Shown: positions 17,398 to 25,795, counted from the stretch's first letter. The stretch is DNA of 64,000 nucleotides from an uncultured Megasphaera sp. (GCA_934202965.1 CAKPYN010000002.1:62001-126000), one strand, 5' to 3'. Program-made: numbers and translations. The notes: a model not told the origin generated them from the letters alone.

Positions 17398-17442
17398 GGA
17401 CTAGAGAATTTGATTCATATCAGTTCTCTAGTCCCTTTTTTT
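17398..17442. terminator. Bidirectional terminator between the stalk-domain gene and galM
   Basis: GGACTAGAGAA / TTCTCTAGTCC is a perfect 11-bp stem with a 15-nt loop, followed on the plus strand by TTTTTTT. It serves the convergent genes ending at 17352 (plus) and 17441 (minus); the T-run overlaps the galM stop. Confidence 0.7.
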
Positions 17443-18520
17443 AGTCTTCCGTACCCAACATATATATCGTTTCGGCTTTCCACACGTCCCCTTTTTTTAA
17501 TATGGGCTGCGGGAAATTGGGATGGGCTAACGCATTAGGATAATACTGAGCTTCCAAGCAAAATCCCGTTCGTTTGGCAAATCTTGTCTTGCCTTTGCCT
17601 GTTTCTTTTCCATCCAAATGATTTCCTGAATAAAACTGTACGCCTGGCTGCGTCGTATAGGCCTTTAACGTAATCCCTGTCAAGTTGCCAACGGCATACG
17701 CCATCGGATACAGCGTCATGCCGTGCGATACGATAGCCTGCGTTTCGTCTTTTCGGATAATCCAATTATGGTCATAGCCGCCAGCCCACTGCAGCTGGGC
17801 ATACGCATCGTCAATATGCACTCCTATCGGCTGTAATGTACGCAGGTCCATCGACGTACCTGCAACATTAAGAATATTGCCATTGGGCAGCGACTCTTCG
17901 TCGCTTTCCGTAAATGCATCGGCAAACAGCTGTATGCGCTGCTGCAGTACATCGCCGCTGTCATAGCCATTGAGGTTAAAATACGTATGGTTGGTCAAAT
18001 TGCAAATCGTATCCGCATCAGATACGGCTTCATAGCGAATAGAAAACGCATCTTCATCACTCAAGTCGTACCAAACCGTGACCTGCAGCGTCCCTGGATA
18101 GTTTCCTTCTCCATCCGGACTCGTATACGTAAGTTTCAATCCATCAGCCGTTGCTTCTGCCTGCCAAAGTTTTTTGTGAAACCCGGTCCATGTGCCGCCA
18201 TGCAGGTGATTGCGGCCGTTATTGCATTCGAGCTGATACTCTTGGCCATTGATATGCAGCTGTCCTCGGGCAATGCGGTTGCCGCAGCGGCCAATCAGGG
18301 CGCCGATAAATTTAGTATCCTGAACATACACAGCTGCATCATCATATCCCAGCACAACATCTACGAGATGTCCGTGTGCATCCTTCTTTTTCAACGATTG
18401 TACATGCCCGCCGTATGTACAAATAGAAAGGGACGTGCCTTTGCTGTTGGTCAACGTGTACAACTGTACCTTTCGTCCGTCAGGCAGACTGCCAAACGGT
18501 TTTACGGTTATATTGCTCAT
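17441..18520 (-). CDS. galM: Aldose 1-epimerase (galactose mutarotase)
   Basis: GalM interconverts alpha and beta anomers of galactose and glucose. The 359-residue length is usual. GRCGNRIARGQ and NNGRNHLHGG contain conserved substrate residues, NLTNHTYFNLNG holds a catalytic histidine, and FCLEAQYYPNALAHPNFPQP contains the catalytic glutamate and family end signature. A GAGG ribosome site precedes the ATG. On the minus strand TATAAT lies about 35 nt upstream, with a weak TTGTAG 18 nt before it. It stands alone; no galactokinase is nearby. Confidence 0.94.
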   Translation of the reverse strand: MSNITVKPFGSLPDGRKVQLYTLTNSKGTSLSICTYGGHVQSLKKKDAHGHLVDVVLGYDDAAVYVQDTKFIGALIGRCGNRIARGQLHINGQEYQLECNNGRNHLHGGTWTGFHKKLWQAEATADGLKLTYTSPDGEGNYPGTLQVTVWYDLSDEDAFSIRYEAVSDADTICNLTNHTYFNLNGYDSGDVLQQRIQLFADAFTESDEESLPNGNILNVAGTSMDLRTLQPIGVHIDDAYAQLQWAGGYDHNWIIRKDETQAIVSHGMTLYPMAYAVGNLTGITLKAYTTQPGVQFYSGNHLDGKETGKGKTRFAKRTGFCLEAQYYPNALAHPNFPQPILKKGDVWKAETIYMLGTED

Positions 18521-18594
18521 AAGCTAACTCCTCTGTATGATAGTATTTGTTACCCCCTATTATACACTACAATCGGTTCTTTCTACAATAAACA

Positions 18595-18623
18595 TTGACA
18601 ATCTCTCCAAATGATGATAATAT
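18595..18623 (+). promoter_or_regulatory. Promoter of rpsD
   Basis: TTGACA (18595-18600), 17 nt, TAATAT (18618-18623): close to the sigma-70 consensus. Transcription would start about 40 nt before the rpsD ATG, leaving a short leader with no obvious elaborate S4 autoregulatory fold. Confidence 0.75.
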
Positions 18624-18671
18624 TTTGATGTTGCATGTATTTAAAAATTTATTATATGAGGTGATGTATCA

Positions 18672-19259
18672 ATGGCAACGAGGAGAGAAGCACGTTTTAA
18701 GGAATGTCGCCGGTTCGGACTCAATGTGTACGGACATCCTAAGGCATTAAAACGTGTGAAAAAAGAACAACGTCAGAAAAAAATGTCTGAATATGGCACA
18801 CAGTTATTGGAAAAACAGAAACTTCGCGCATATTACAACTTGCTCGAACGTCAGTTTGTCCGTTATTATGATAAAGCCAAAAAGATGGACGGCGTAACTG
18901 GTCAGAACATGTTAAAATTGTTGGAATGCCGCTTGGATAACTTGGTATATCGTATCGGTTTTGCAAGCTCCATCCGCCAGGCTCGTCAGATGGTTAACCA
19001 TGGCCACATCTTGGTAAATGGCAAACGTTGCGACATTCCGTCTGCACACGTAAAAGTTGGCTCCGTTATTGCTTTGAAAGAAGCTTCCCGTTCCAACGAA
19101 ATGTACAAAAAATCCTTCCAGGAATTAAAAACATTCGATGTTCCGTATATTGAAAAGAATTTCGATGGCTTCGAAGGCACACTGACACGTATGCCTGAAC
19201 GTGATGAAATTCCAGTAGAAATCAACGAAACACTTATCGTCGAATTGTACTCCAAATAA
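18672..19259 (+). CDS. rpsD: 30S ribosomal protein S4
   Basis: S4 is a primary 16S rRNA-binding protein that nucleates 30S assembly. At 195 residues it is of the short, cysteine-poor (zinc-free) form: the N terminus reads [20 protein letters not shown] and lacks the CxxC pairs. The S4 RNA-binding domain (about residues 85-150) carries [20 protein letters not shown] and [26 protein letters not shown] precedes the ATG. It is monocistronic, with its own strong promoter and terminator, outside the alpha operon where S4 sits in some bacteria. Confidence 0.97.
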   Translation: MATRREARFKECRRFGLNVYGHPKALKRVKKEQRQKKMSEYGTQLLEKQKLRAYYNLLERQFVRYYDKAKKMDGVTGQNMLKLLECRLDNLVYRIGFASSIRQARQMVNHGHILVNGKRCDIPSAHVKVGSVIALKEASRSNEMYKKSFQELKTFDVPYIEKNFDGFEGTLTRMPERDEIPVEINETLIVELYSK

Positions 19260-19271
19260 TATTGGAATTCC

Positions 19272-19303
19272 AAAGAACGTCCTTTATGGGCGTTCTTTTT
19301 TTA
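19272..19303 (+). terminator. Intrinsic terminator after rpsD
   Basis: AAAGAACG(T)CC / GG(G)CGTTCTTT with a T-run, 12 nt after the rpsD stop. Confidence 0.8.
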
Positions 19304-19322
19304 TCTCTCTTTCCGGATATGA

Positions 19323-19353
19323 AAAAAGGATGCCATATTCAGGCATCCTTTTT
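19323..19353 (-). terminator. Intrinsic terminator after the GlcD-type dehydrogenase gene
   Basis: AAAAAGGATGCC / GGCATCCTTTTT is a perfect 12-bp stem with a 7-nt loop, just after the minus-strand stop at 19368. It is symmetric and could also back up rpsD termination. Confidence 0.75.
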
Positions 19354-19367
19354 CTATACAACAAGAC

Positions 19368-20777
19368 CTATTTATTTTCAAAATCAATAACTTTTCCCGG
19401 ATTCAAAATCCAATTCGGATCGATGGCTTTTTTAATCGTTTTCATCAATTCCAATTCGACAGGATCGGTGTATTTTTCCATATATGCCAAGCGCTTCAAA
19501 CCAATCCCATGTTCACCCGAAAGGCGGCCGCCTAACCCATATACGTATTTATAAGCTGTCGCACGGAATTCTTTTAACTGTGTATTCCATTCTTCATCGC
19601 TCATATCACATTTTAAAATCTGGAAATGCAAATTGCCATCACCAGCATGGGCTAAGCAGAATAAACGAAAATCATATTTCTTGCTTTCTTTTACCAACGT
19701 TTGAATGCAGTCTGCAATCTTTGTAACCGGTACGACTAAATCTTCCGATGTGGCTACTTTAGAAAAGACACGCGTACTTTCCAAGCAATTACGACGAACT
19801 TTCCAAACACGATCATCAGCTTCTACAATATCTGTTGCACCGCATTCTTCACAAATTGCTGCCAGTTTTTCCATCTTTTCATCCAATTCATTTTCATTAA
19901 ATGTTTCAATGGAAATAATATCATAGCAGCCATCTTCATAATGGGGTAACCGCAATTCACTATAATCACTGGCGCTGCGTACGAAATTATTATCCATAAA
20001 TTCAACAGAAGTTGGATTAAGACCGGCCTTGACTAATTTCGGTACTAAGGCCGTTGCTTTTGCCAAATCCGTAAATACCGCCAACACATCTAATCGATAC
20101 GGGCACAACGGAACCAATTTCAGCGTAGCTTTCGTAATAATACCTAATGTACCTTCCGAGCCAATAATCAATTGATCCAAGCAAAATCCAGTAGAACATT
20201 TTTTTAATGTCGCTCCTAAATGAGCAATTTTACCGCTAGGCAGTACGGCTTCAATCGAATAGACCTGATGGCGTGTTGTACCGTAGCGAACGGCTTTATT
20301 ACCGCCGGCATTGGTTGCCAAATTGCCGCCAATCAAGCAGCTGTCCGAACTGCACGGATCGCCTGCATACATCAAGCCCTTAGAATTTGCCAGATTTTGA
20401 ATATCAATGGTACGAACGCCTGCTTCAACAGTCATGTACATGCCGTCTTCATTTAATTCCAAAATCTTATTCATTCGTTCCATCAAAACAACGATGCCTT
20501 CATAGGCGGGAACGGCACCGCAGCTAACACTTGTCCCGGCGCTGCGCGGCGTAACCGGTACATGATATTGATTAGCTAATTTCATAATGGCGGATACTTC
20601 TTCTGTACAACCTGGCAATACGACAACTTCCGGTGTATGCCAAAAAGATGGTGCCAAGCTTTCATCGGATTTATATACATCTAATACATCAGCATCCGTC
20701 TTTACGTATTTATCGCCAACGATTTTTTTTAATGCTTGTACTACTTCGTCTGTTACTTTATTATATGGTTTCATCAT
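19368..20777 (-). CDS. GlcD-type FAD-linked oxidase, likely D-lactate dehydrogenase
   Basis: This 469-residue flavoprotein belongs to the VAO/PCMH-fold GlcD family. The FAD-binding domain (about residues 40-220) carries VVLPGCTEEVSAIMKLANQ, TPRSAGTSVSCG and GGNLATNAGGNKAVRYG. The C-terminal FAD-oxidase domain ends with HAGDGNLHFQI and LSGEHGIGLKR, the flavin and substrate histidine region. In lactate-fermenting Negativicutes such enzymes oxidise D-lactate, sometimes with Etf. Etf genes are not adjacent here, so the electron acceptor is open. Neighbouring larA and the nearby lctP support lactate over glycolate. AAGGAG precedes the ATG. Confidence 0.82.
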   Translation of the reverse strand: MMKPYNKVTDEVVQALKKIVGDKYVKTDADVLDVYKSDESLAPSFWHTPEVVVLPGCTEEVSAIMKLANQYHVPVTPRSAGTSVSCGAVPAYEGIVVLMERMNKILELNEDGMYMTVEAGVRTIDIQNLANSKGLMYAGDPCSSDSCLIGGNLATNAGGNKAVRYGTTRHQVYSIEAVLPSGKIAHLGATLKKCSTGFCLDQLIIGSEGTLGIITKATLKLVPLCPYRLDVLAVFTDLAKATALVPKLVKAGLNPTSVEFMDNNFVRSASDYSELRLPHYEDGCYDIISIETFNENELDEKMEKLAAICEECGATDIVEADDRVWKVRRNCLESTRVFSKVATSEDLVVPVTKIADCIQTLVKESKKYDFRLFCLAHAGDGNLHFQILKCDMSDEEWNTQLKEFRATAYKYVYGLGGRLSGEHGIGLKRLAYMEKYTDPVELELMKTIKKAIDPNWILNPGKVIDFENK

Positions 20778-20815
20778 AAAATCTCCTTACTTATCGCAAC
20801 GCATGTTTCTATCAG

Positions 20816-20848
20816 TGCAACACTTGGGGTTGCAATGTGTTTATTATA
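20816..20848 (-). promoter_or_regulatory. Candidate operator and -10 of the GlcD-type gene
   Basis: On the minus strand a TATAAT (20843-20848) is followed within 10 nt by the dyad TGCAAC-N7-GTTGCA (20816-20834), which would overlap the first transcribed bases. Both lie upstream of the ATG at 20777. A repressor site is plausible. The nearby FadR-type regulator at 22517 is the obvious candidate, though the dyad is not the usual LldR sequence. Confidence 0.4.
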
Positions 20849-20932
20849 GTACAAATTTAAACTTTTGTCTTCCTATCTTCTTAATTTTTTTCGTCTTATT
20901 TTATCTAAAAATGTATAATTTGTCATATAAAT

Positions 20933-20979
20933 AAACGGGTAAAACGTATAAATAAATAGACTATACGTTTTACCCGTTT
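20933..20979. terminator. Long perfect hairpin between larA and the GlcD-type gene
   Basis: An 18-bp perfect stem (AAACGGGTAAAACGTATA and its complement) with an 11-nt loop lies 29 nt after the larA stop. Downstream on the minus strand there is only GTTTATTTATATG and no clean T-run. It probably ends larA transcription or acts as a processing hairpin. Confidence 0.55.
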
Positions 20980-21007
20980 CGTTTTTCTTTTAATTATTGA
21001 TATATTT

Positions 21008-22306
21008 TTATTTTAATACAGGGAATGTTGCCGCTGCATGCCCCATAATCGTAACCTTGTAGTCCGATTTTCCATCCTTAGCTAGTTCAGCTTGGGCCAT
21101 TTGCCATGCTTCTTCCAAGGTAGCTGCCGGAATTTGCCCACTCTGTCGAATAATGTCAAAGTTTTCCGGACGCGTGACGATATACACCTGTTTCATGGAA
21201 TTAATGATACAGTGCGTTTTGAACGCAACAAACGCCGGGATAGAAAAATCAGCACGCAAATCTTTTTCAAATGCATCCATATCACTGCGAAAAAACCAAT
21301 TCGTAAAAATGGCCGGTTCTTTTATATCCGGACAATCCAGCGTAAAAATCATCATACCGCCAGGCTTGGTCGCAAAGACGGCATTCATATGGGCTTTCGT
21401 ACTTTGATACAAATTCATATCCTTTGGATAGCCGCCGGCAGATCCAATCGTTACATCCGCTTGTTCTTGAATTGGCACACTGGCAATACGCAATAAATCA
21501 TCACAGCCTTTTTTCCATGCGTCATACCAATGGCCGCCGACCACTTCATATAAATCGCCATCTGCCGTAAAAACAGTATTTATCAAAAAAGCCGGATTCA
21601 GCAAGGCAGCTGCCTGACGCATGTCATCGTGCAGCGGATTGTGTTCCAGCAAACTCGTTTCACACAAGGGATTGCAACCGCCGCCGACTTCATCAGTCAA
21701 AGCTAAAGCATGGTTGCGCATAATCGTTTCATAACTGGCAATGCCAGGAAGGACGCTCTTGCGCCCGCCGCCAAATCCAGCCATCGGATGGAACGATACG
21801 GCCCCTGTTAAAATGACTTTGTCCGCTTCTACAGCACGGCGATCCAAAAAAATATCGTTGCCGTACGTTGTCGTACCAACTTTTACCAAATTTTTCGTAT
21901 CACGACAATCATGATTTACGATACGAAGCCGCTGAACCATTTCCTTGCCGCACACCACCGCATCTTCTTCCGGTGTATGTGCACGATGCGTCCCTTGGGC
22001 CGTAATGACCGTAATTTGACTATCCGATACGCCTATGGCATGTAATTCTTCCACAATGACAGGCAGCATCTGTGCCGTATGCACAATGCGCGTAATATCA
22101 CTGACTACAATAGCAACCGTATCGGTTGCCTGTATTACATCGCGAAGGGGTGCACTGCCAACTGGATGCCGCAATGCCTGTCGTACAGCTTCAGCTTCAT
22201 CTGCTATCGTTTCAACCTGATTGCCGTGTAAATCATATAAAACCTGTGATTCATCTAATGTGACTGTCTGATTCCCTTTACCACAAGGGAGAGAAAACGT
22301 TTTCAT
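21008..22306 (-). CDS. larA: Nickel-pincer lactate racemase LarA
   Basis: LarA interconverts L- and D-lactate with the nickel-pincer nucleotide (NPN) cofactor. The 432-residue protein carries the LarA signature SFHPMAGFGGGRKSVLPGIA followed by IMRNHAL. These contain the conserved histidines and lysine around the cofactor site. ITAQGTHRAHTPEE supplies a further conserved histidine. N- and C-terminal domains fit the family length. The cofactor makers LarB, LarC and LarE are not in the window. Upstream on the same strand lie a 55-residue membrane protein (18 nt away) and a GntR regulator; downstream is the GlcD-type dehydrogenase. Confidence 0.9.
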   Translation of the reverse strand: MKTFSLPCGKGNQTVTLDESQVLYDLHGNQVETIADEAEAVRQALRHPVGSAPLRDVIQATDTVAIVVSDITRIVHTAQMLPVIVEELHAIGVSDSQITVITAQGTHRAHTPEEDAVVCGKEMVQRLRIVNHDCRDTKNLVKVGTTTYGNDIFLDRRAVEADKVILTGAVSFHPMAGFGGGRKSVLPGIASYETIMRNHALALTDEVGGGCNPLCETSLLEHNPLHDDMRQAAALLNPAFLINTVFTADGDLYEVVGGHWYDAWKKGCDDLLRIASVPIQEQADVTIGSAGGYPKDMNLYQSTKAHMNAVFATKPGGMMIFTLDCPDIKEPAIFTNWFFRSDMDAFEKDLRADFSIPAFVAFKTHCIINSMKQVYIVTRPENFDIIRQSGQIPAATLEEAWQMAQAELAKDGKSDYKVTIMGHAAATFPVLK

Positions 22307-22324
22307 TTTTTACTCCTAACTATA

Positions 22325-22492
22325 TTAAATATCAATAAATAAATTCCATCGTCCCATGTATAATGCAACCAGTGCTCGTACAAACAACATCGAAAATAAT
22401 ACGAGTGTCACGATACATAAGAAGTTTTCAAAATCATCCATATGATTCGCTTTATGTCGAATTTGTCCTAAAACGTGAGAAATAGGTAACAT
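22325..22492 (-). CDS. Small membrane protein (55 residues) upstream of larA
   Basis: Unlisted short gene read from the sequence: ATG at 22492, TAA at 22325-22327. The protein starts MLPISHVLGQIRHKANHMDD. It has one hydrophobic helix at about residues 25-46 (FLCIVTLVLFSMLFVRALVA) and ends GRWNLFIDI. The N-terminal half is charged and the helix is followed by Tyr, Arg and Trp, as in bitopic membrane proteins. AAGAAGG precedes the start by about nine bases. It fills the gap between gntR (24 nt) and larA (18 nt), so it should be co-transcribed. No known family is recognised. Confidence 0.6.
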   Translation of the reverse strand: MLPISHVLGQIRHKANHMDDFENFLCIVTLVLFSMLFVRALVALYMGRWNLFIDI

Positions 22493-22516
22493 ACCAATTC
22501 GCCTTCTTTTTACAAC

Positions 22517-23254
22517 TTACTCACCAATATGATGTTCTGGAAATAATTCATGAATTTGCCGTGCCGATTCTTCATCTTTTTGAATTCCCTTTAGCAAGGT
22601 TTTTTCAGAATTTTCCATATGTTTTTTAGCTACTTTTCGGGCCATGGCACTATTGTGCTGGGCAATATTTTCTACCATTTGACGATGTTCTTCCCATGTA
22701 GCTGCCAATCGTCCCGGATAATGCATGGAAATCGAACGGAAACGCAACATTTGTTCTCGTAAATTATGAAGAATATCTACTAACCGCTGATTACGGCTGG
22801 CATGATATAAAATGTCATGAAAACGAACATCGGCATCTACGATTTTATCAAATTTATCGTTGGCCATGTATTCATTAATCTCTACTAAAATTCGTTCCAA
22901 ACTTTCTAATTCATCCGGTGTGATTCGTTCTGCTGCAAGACCAGCAGCCAATTCTTCCAAGGCGCCCCGAATTTCAAAAACTTGTGAAATATCTTTAAGG
23001 GATATATCTGCTACGTACGTGCCGCGTCGCGGTACCATTACTACAAACCCTTCCAATTCCAGTTTGCGAATCGCTTCCCGTATGGGCGTACGGCTAACGC
23101 CTAATTCATCAGCCAGCTGAATTTCCATCAATCGTTCACCTGGTTTTAATACCCCATCTTTGATAGCTTGCCGCAGTGCCTCACTAACCACATCCCGCAA
23201 CGGCTTGTACGCATCCAATTGAATCGGTTCTAATTTATATTTTTTATTTTTCAT
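22517..23254 (-). CDS. GntR-family transcriptional regulator, FadR/LldR subgroup
   Basis: A winged helix at about residues 15-80 (DELGVSRTPIREAIRKLELE is the classic GntR recognition helix) is followed by an all-helical FCD effector domain. That domain carries the metal and ligand pattern VDADVRFHDILYHASRNQRL and WEEHRQMVENIAQHN. FadR-type regulators commonly sense hydroxy acids such as lactate. The frame is open to a TTG at 23278 inside the ispE gene. I chose ATG 23254 (MKNKKYKLEPIQLD), with AGGAG 14 nt upstream, although a GTG six codons before it is also possible. Placement before larA suggests it controls the lactate genes. Confidence 0.82.
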   Translation of the reverse strand: MKNKKYKLEPIQLDAYKPLRDVVSEALRQAIKDGVLKPGERLMEIQLADELGVSRTPIREAIRKLELEGFVVMVPRRGTYVADISLKDISQVFEIRGALEELAAGLAAERITPDELESLERILVEINEYMANDKFDKIVDADVRFHDILYHASRNQRLVDILHNLREQMLRFRSISMHYPGRLAATWEEHRQMVENIAQHNSAMARKVAKKHMENSEKTLLKGIQKDEESARQIHELFPEHHIGE

Positions 23255-23261
23255 AGATTTT

Positions 23262-24119
23262 TCATTCACTCCTGACAAGTCTGCTTATATATACATCTAC
23301 AGGCTGATTACTTGCCGTAGCCCGTATGGCATCATATAAAATACGTCCTTTTTGTTGAGGCGGTACAAGGGCAAACACCGTGGGACCGCTGCCAGCCATT
23401 AACGGCCGCAGTCCCTGTTCTTGTAAAAGCTTTTGGCATAATGCAATGAGCGGCACATCCGGAATAACGAGCTGTTCAAAGGTATTTCCCATGAATGCTG
23501 ACAGCATGTCAAACTGCTGTTGCTGTACAGCCCGTACCACGTTGTCTACTGCCACGGGTTGTATTGTTTCCGTTTGGTCAAATAACCCATATGCCCGTTT
23601 AGTGTATACAGGTACCTGGGGATGAACAATCAATACTTCCCAATCAGGAAGGGATGGCAACGGTTCTAATTGATCACCAATACCTCTGCCCCGCTGACTA
23701 CCGCCACGAATACAAAAAGGAACATCGGCTCCTAATGATACACCTATCTGGCACAGTTGCGAATAGGATAATCCCAAATTCCATAGCCGATTCAATCCCC
23801 GGAGAACAGCTGCACAATCGGTACTGCCTCCGGCTAATCCGGCTGCAATAGGAATCTTTTTATCGATATGCACATGCGCATGCCTACCATGACTATACGG
23901 CTGCAGTGCCGCAAATGCTTTATATGCCAGATTCGATGAATCGCAAGCTAGTGACGGCTCTGAACATGTCAGTTTCCATTCATCAGCCTCTTCTACTTGA
24001 ATGACATCGTGTAATGCAATAGAATGAAATACCGTATCTATGTCATGATACCCATCATCTCGTTTTCTCGTTATCGCTAATGCCAAATTGATTTTCCCAT
24101 AACCGAGTTCTTCTATCAC
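23262..24119 (-). CDS. ispE: 4-diphosphocytidyl-2-C-methyl-D-erythritol kinase
   Basis: IspE is a GHMP kinase of the MEP isoprenoid pathway. After the start, IEELGYGKINLALAITRKRDDGYHD is the usual N terminus. KIPIAAGLAGGSTDCAAVLR is the ATP-binding GHMP loop, and MAGSGPTVFAL the C-terminal glycine-rich motif. The open frame reaches an ATG at 24158 without any ribosome site. The GTG at 24119 follows GGTGGGG and yields the normal family N terminus (285 residues), so I start there. It is adjacent to gntR (7 nt) and unrelated to lactate in function. Confidence 0.92.
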   Translation of the reverse strand: MIEELGYGKINLALAITRKRDDGYHDIDTVFHSIALHDVIQVEEADEWKLTCSEPSLACDSSNLAYKAFAALQPYSHGRHAHVHIDKKIPIAAGLAGGSTDCAAVLRGLNRLWNLGLSYSQLCQIGVSLGADVPFCIRGGSQRGRGIGDQLEPLPSLPDWEVLIVHPQVPVYTKRAYGLFDQTETIQPVAVDNVVRAVQQQQFDMLSAFMGNTFEQLVIPDVPLIALCQKLLQEQGLRPLMAGSGPTVFALVPPQQKGRILYDAIRATASNQPVDVYISRLVRSE

Positions 24120-24330
24120 ATTACATCCCCACCCTAAATACAAAATATATGCTTTCATATTGAATTAAATTTTGCTTATGTTATAATGATGAAACAAATA
24201 GAATACAGCACTGTATTTTTCAAGTTGCATATCCTGTTTTTTCGCACATAAACACATTATACCAACTTAAATTATACCGTTTTTTCTTTTATTTTACAAT
24301 TGTTTCTGTACACCGTAGGAGCAAAGAACT

Positions 24331-25269
24331 ATGAAATCAAATCAAAAAACAACCGTAAAAAAATTCTTCATCCCGTACATTGCATCACTCATTGGCGGCC
24401 TGATTGTTGCGATTGGCATGAACGCATTTTTTGTTCCCCACCACTTACTAAGCAGCGGTATTGGCGGTATTGCTATCATGGCCTATTTTGCAACTGGATT
24501 CCCCATCGGCATTGGCATTTTTGTATTGAATATTCCAATCATGATTGCTTGCTATAAATATATGGGGCGTCAATACACGGTTTTAAGTATCGTAGGAACG
24601 GTATTGTTTTCTGCCTTAGTCGACGGAACTGCATTTATGTCCAATTGGAATCTGATTAAAGATCCGATGATTTCCTGCATTACTGGCGGTTTGGTTTCCG
24701 GTCTGGGGTTTGGTATTTTATATAAATATAATGGGAACAGCGGTGGTCTTGACGTTGTCGGAGCCATTGTCAAAAAATACTATTCCTTAGAAATGGGCAA
24801 TGTCGTCATGGCGATTAACTCCCTTATTCTCGCAGCGGCTGCCTATATGTTTTCATTGGAAATGGCGGTATTAACATTTGTTGGTTCATACATTACGGCT
24901 TTTATTACCAACAAAGTTGTTATTGGCTTAAAGCAGCGTAAATCTGTATTTATCATTTCTAATCGCTCTGATGATATTGCACATTTAATCATGCGGTATG
25001 TTGGTCATGGGGCTACCTATTTTTATGGTCAAGGCGCCTATACGATGCAGGATAAACGTATTATTTACGCCGCTATCAAGCTGACTGAAATCGCCAAAGT
25101 AAAAGAAATCGTCAACAAAATTGATCCCGGAGCCTTTATGATTATCAGCGATGCTTCTGAAGTTGTCGGCCGCGGATTTACCGCCCCTTCAGTTAAATAT
25201 CATACATATCCAGGCGATTCATTAGCAATGCCGCATACACGCAAAACAATGCCTCCAGAAATTAAATAA
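24331..25269 (+). CDS. YitT family membrane protein (DUF161 and DUF2179)
   Basis: The 312-residue protein has five or six hydrophobic segments in its first 200 residues (for example ASLIGGLIVAIGMNAFFVP and the glycine-rich SSGIGGIAIMAYFATGFPIG). A soluble C-terminal domain of about 100 residues (DUF2179) follows, containing ATYFYGQGAYTMQDKRIIYA and KIDPGAFMIISDASEVVGRGF. YitT proteins are widespread in Firmicutes and their transport role is unsettled. AGGAG precedes the ATG by about nine bases. Repeat copy B begins 45 nt after its stop. Confidence 0.88.
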   Translation: MKSNQKTTVKKFFIPYIASLIGGLIVAIGMNAFFVPHHLLSSGIGGIAIMAYFATGFPIGIGIFVLNIPIMIACYKYMGRQYTVLSIVGTVLFSALVDGTAFMSNWNLIKDPMISCITGGLVSGLGFGILYKYNGNSGGLDVVGAIVKKYYSLEMGNVVMAINSLILAAAAYMFSLEMAVLTFVGSYITAFITNKVVIGLKQRKSVFIISNRSDDIAHLIMRYVGHGATYFYGQGAYTMQDKRIIYAAIKLTEIAKVKEIVNKIDPGAFMIISDASEVVGRGFTAPSVKYHTYPGDSLAMPHTRKTMPPEIK

Positions 25270-25314
25270 AAACCTTGTTCTAACAAACTATATCTTGCGC
25301 ATCCGACACTACAG

Positions 25315-25405
25315 GGCTGTAATAAAATGAGAATTTTGAATCCATTTTGTTACAGTCCTTTTGTCATACCATTCTACGTGTATCGGCTGCAACATTATCG
25401 TTCAT
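25315..25405 (+). repeat. Dispersed palindromic repeat, copy B, 5' part
   Basis: The hairpin (25315-25358) has arms GGCTGTAATAAAATG and CATTTTGTTACAGTCC, with one G-T wobble relative to copies A and C. It is followed by TTTTGTCATACCATTCTACG and GTGTATCGG, matching copy A read on its own strand. The match stops at TTCAT (25401-25405) and resumes at a second TTCAT at 25635. Confidence 0.75.
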
Positions 25406-25634
25406 AAACTATCCCTATAAAAATGGACACACTAACGAAGTTTGACTGTCCTTAAGGAGGAAATAGCATTACTACGGCAGAATCCCTATGTGTATAGTGT
25501 CAGTCCATTTGTCTTGAGTAAGAAAAAGAGCTGATGAGCATAGAATGTTCAGTTTAAAGTGTCTTCAGTTATCTAACAGTCTAAAATCAGAAGGCAAACA
25601 TCTATAAGTTGTCCTTAACATGGGGTAGAAAATA
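25406..25634. mobile_element. Insert splitting repeat copy B, with a 90-bp inverted-repeat element
   Basis: About 234 bp interrupt copy B, bounded by TTCAT on both sides, which could be a 5-bp target duplication. Within it, 25421-25510 begins AAATGGACACACTA and, read from its other end, AAATGGACTGACACTA, an imperfect inverted repeat. An AAGGAGG sits just inside the left end, as found before the first gene of some insertion sequences. No open reading frame of note remains. It may be an internally deleted insertion-sequence remnant; the family is not established. The rest (25511-25634) shows nothing I recognise. Confidence 0.4.
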
Positions 25635-25725
25635 TTCATTTTCTTCAAACTAAAAACTTTTAAAGAAATACTATTATGTATGATAGACAAAAGCAGTATG
25701 TGACATTCTCTTTTATCATATCTTT
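25635..25725 (+). repeat. Dispersed palindromic repeat, copy B, 3' part
   Basis: TTCATTTTCTTCAAACT, TTTAAAGAAATACTAT, TATGTATGATAGACAAAAGC and AGTATGTGACATTCTC match the tails of copies A and C in the same order and orientation as the 5' part at 25315-25405. Confidence 0.75.
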
Positions 25726-25737
25726 GGGGCACCAAAA

Positions 25738-25775
25738 ATCCCCCTGTATAGGCATCAATCCTATAACAGGGGGAT
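25738..25775 (-). terminator. Intrinsic terminator after lctP
   Basis: ATCCCCCTGTATAGG / CCTATAACAGGGGGAT forms a GC-rich stem (one bulge). On the minus strand a TTTTTGG run follows, 20 nt after the lctP stop. Confidence 0.8.
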
Positions 25776-25795
25776 CCAATTACGATGTAATTATC

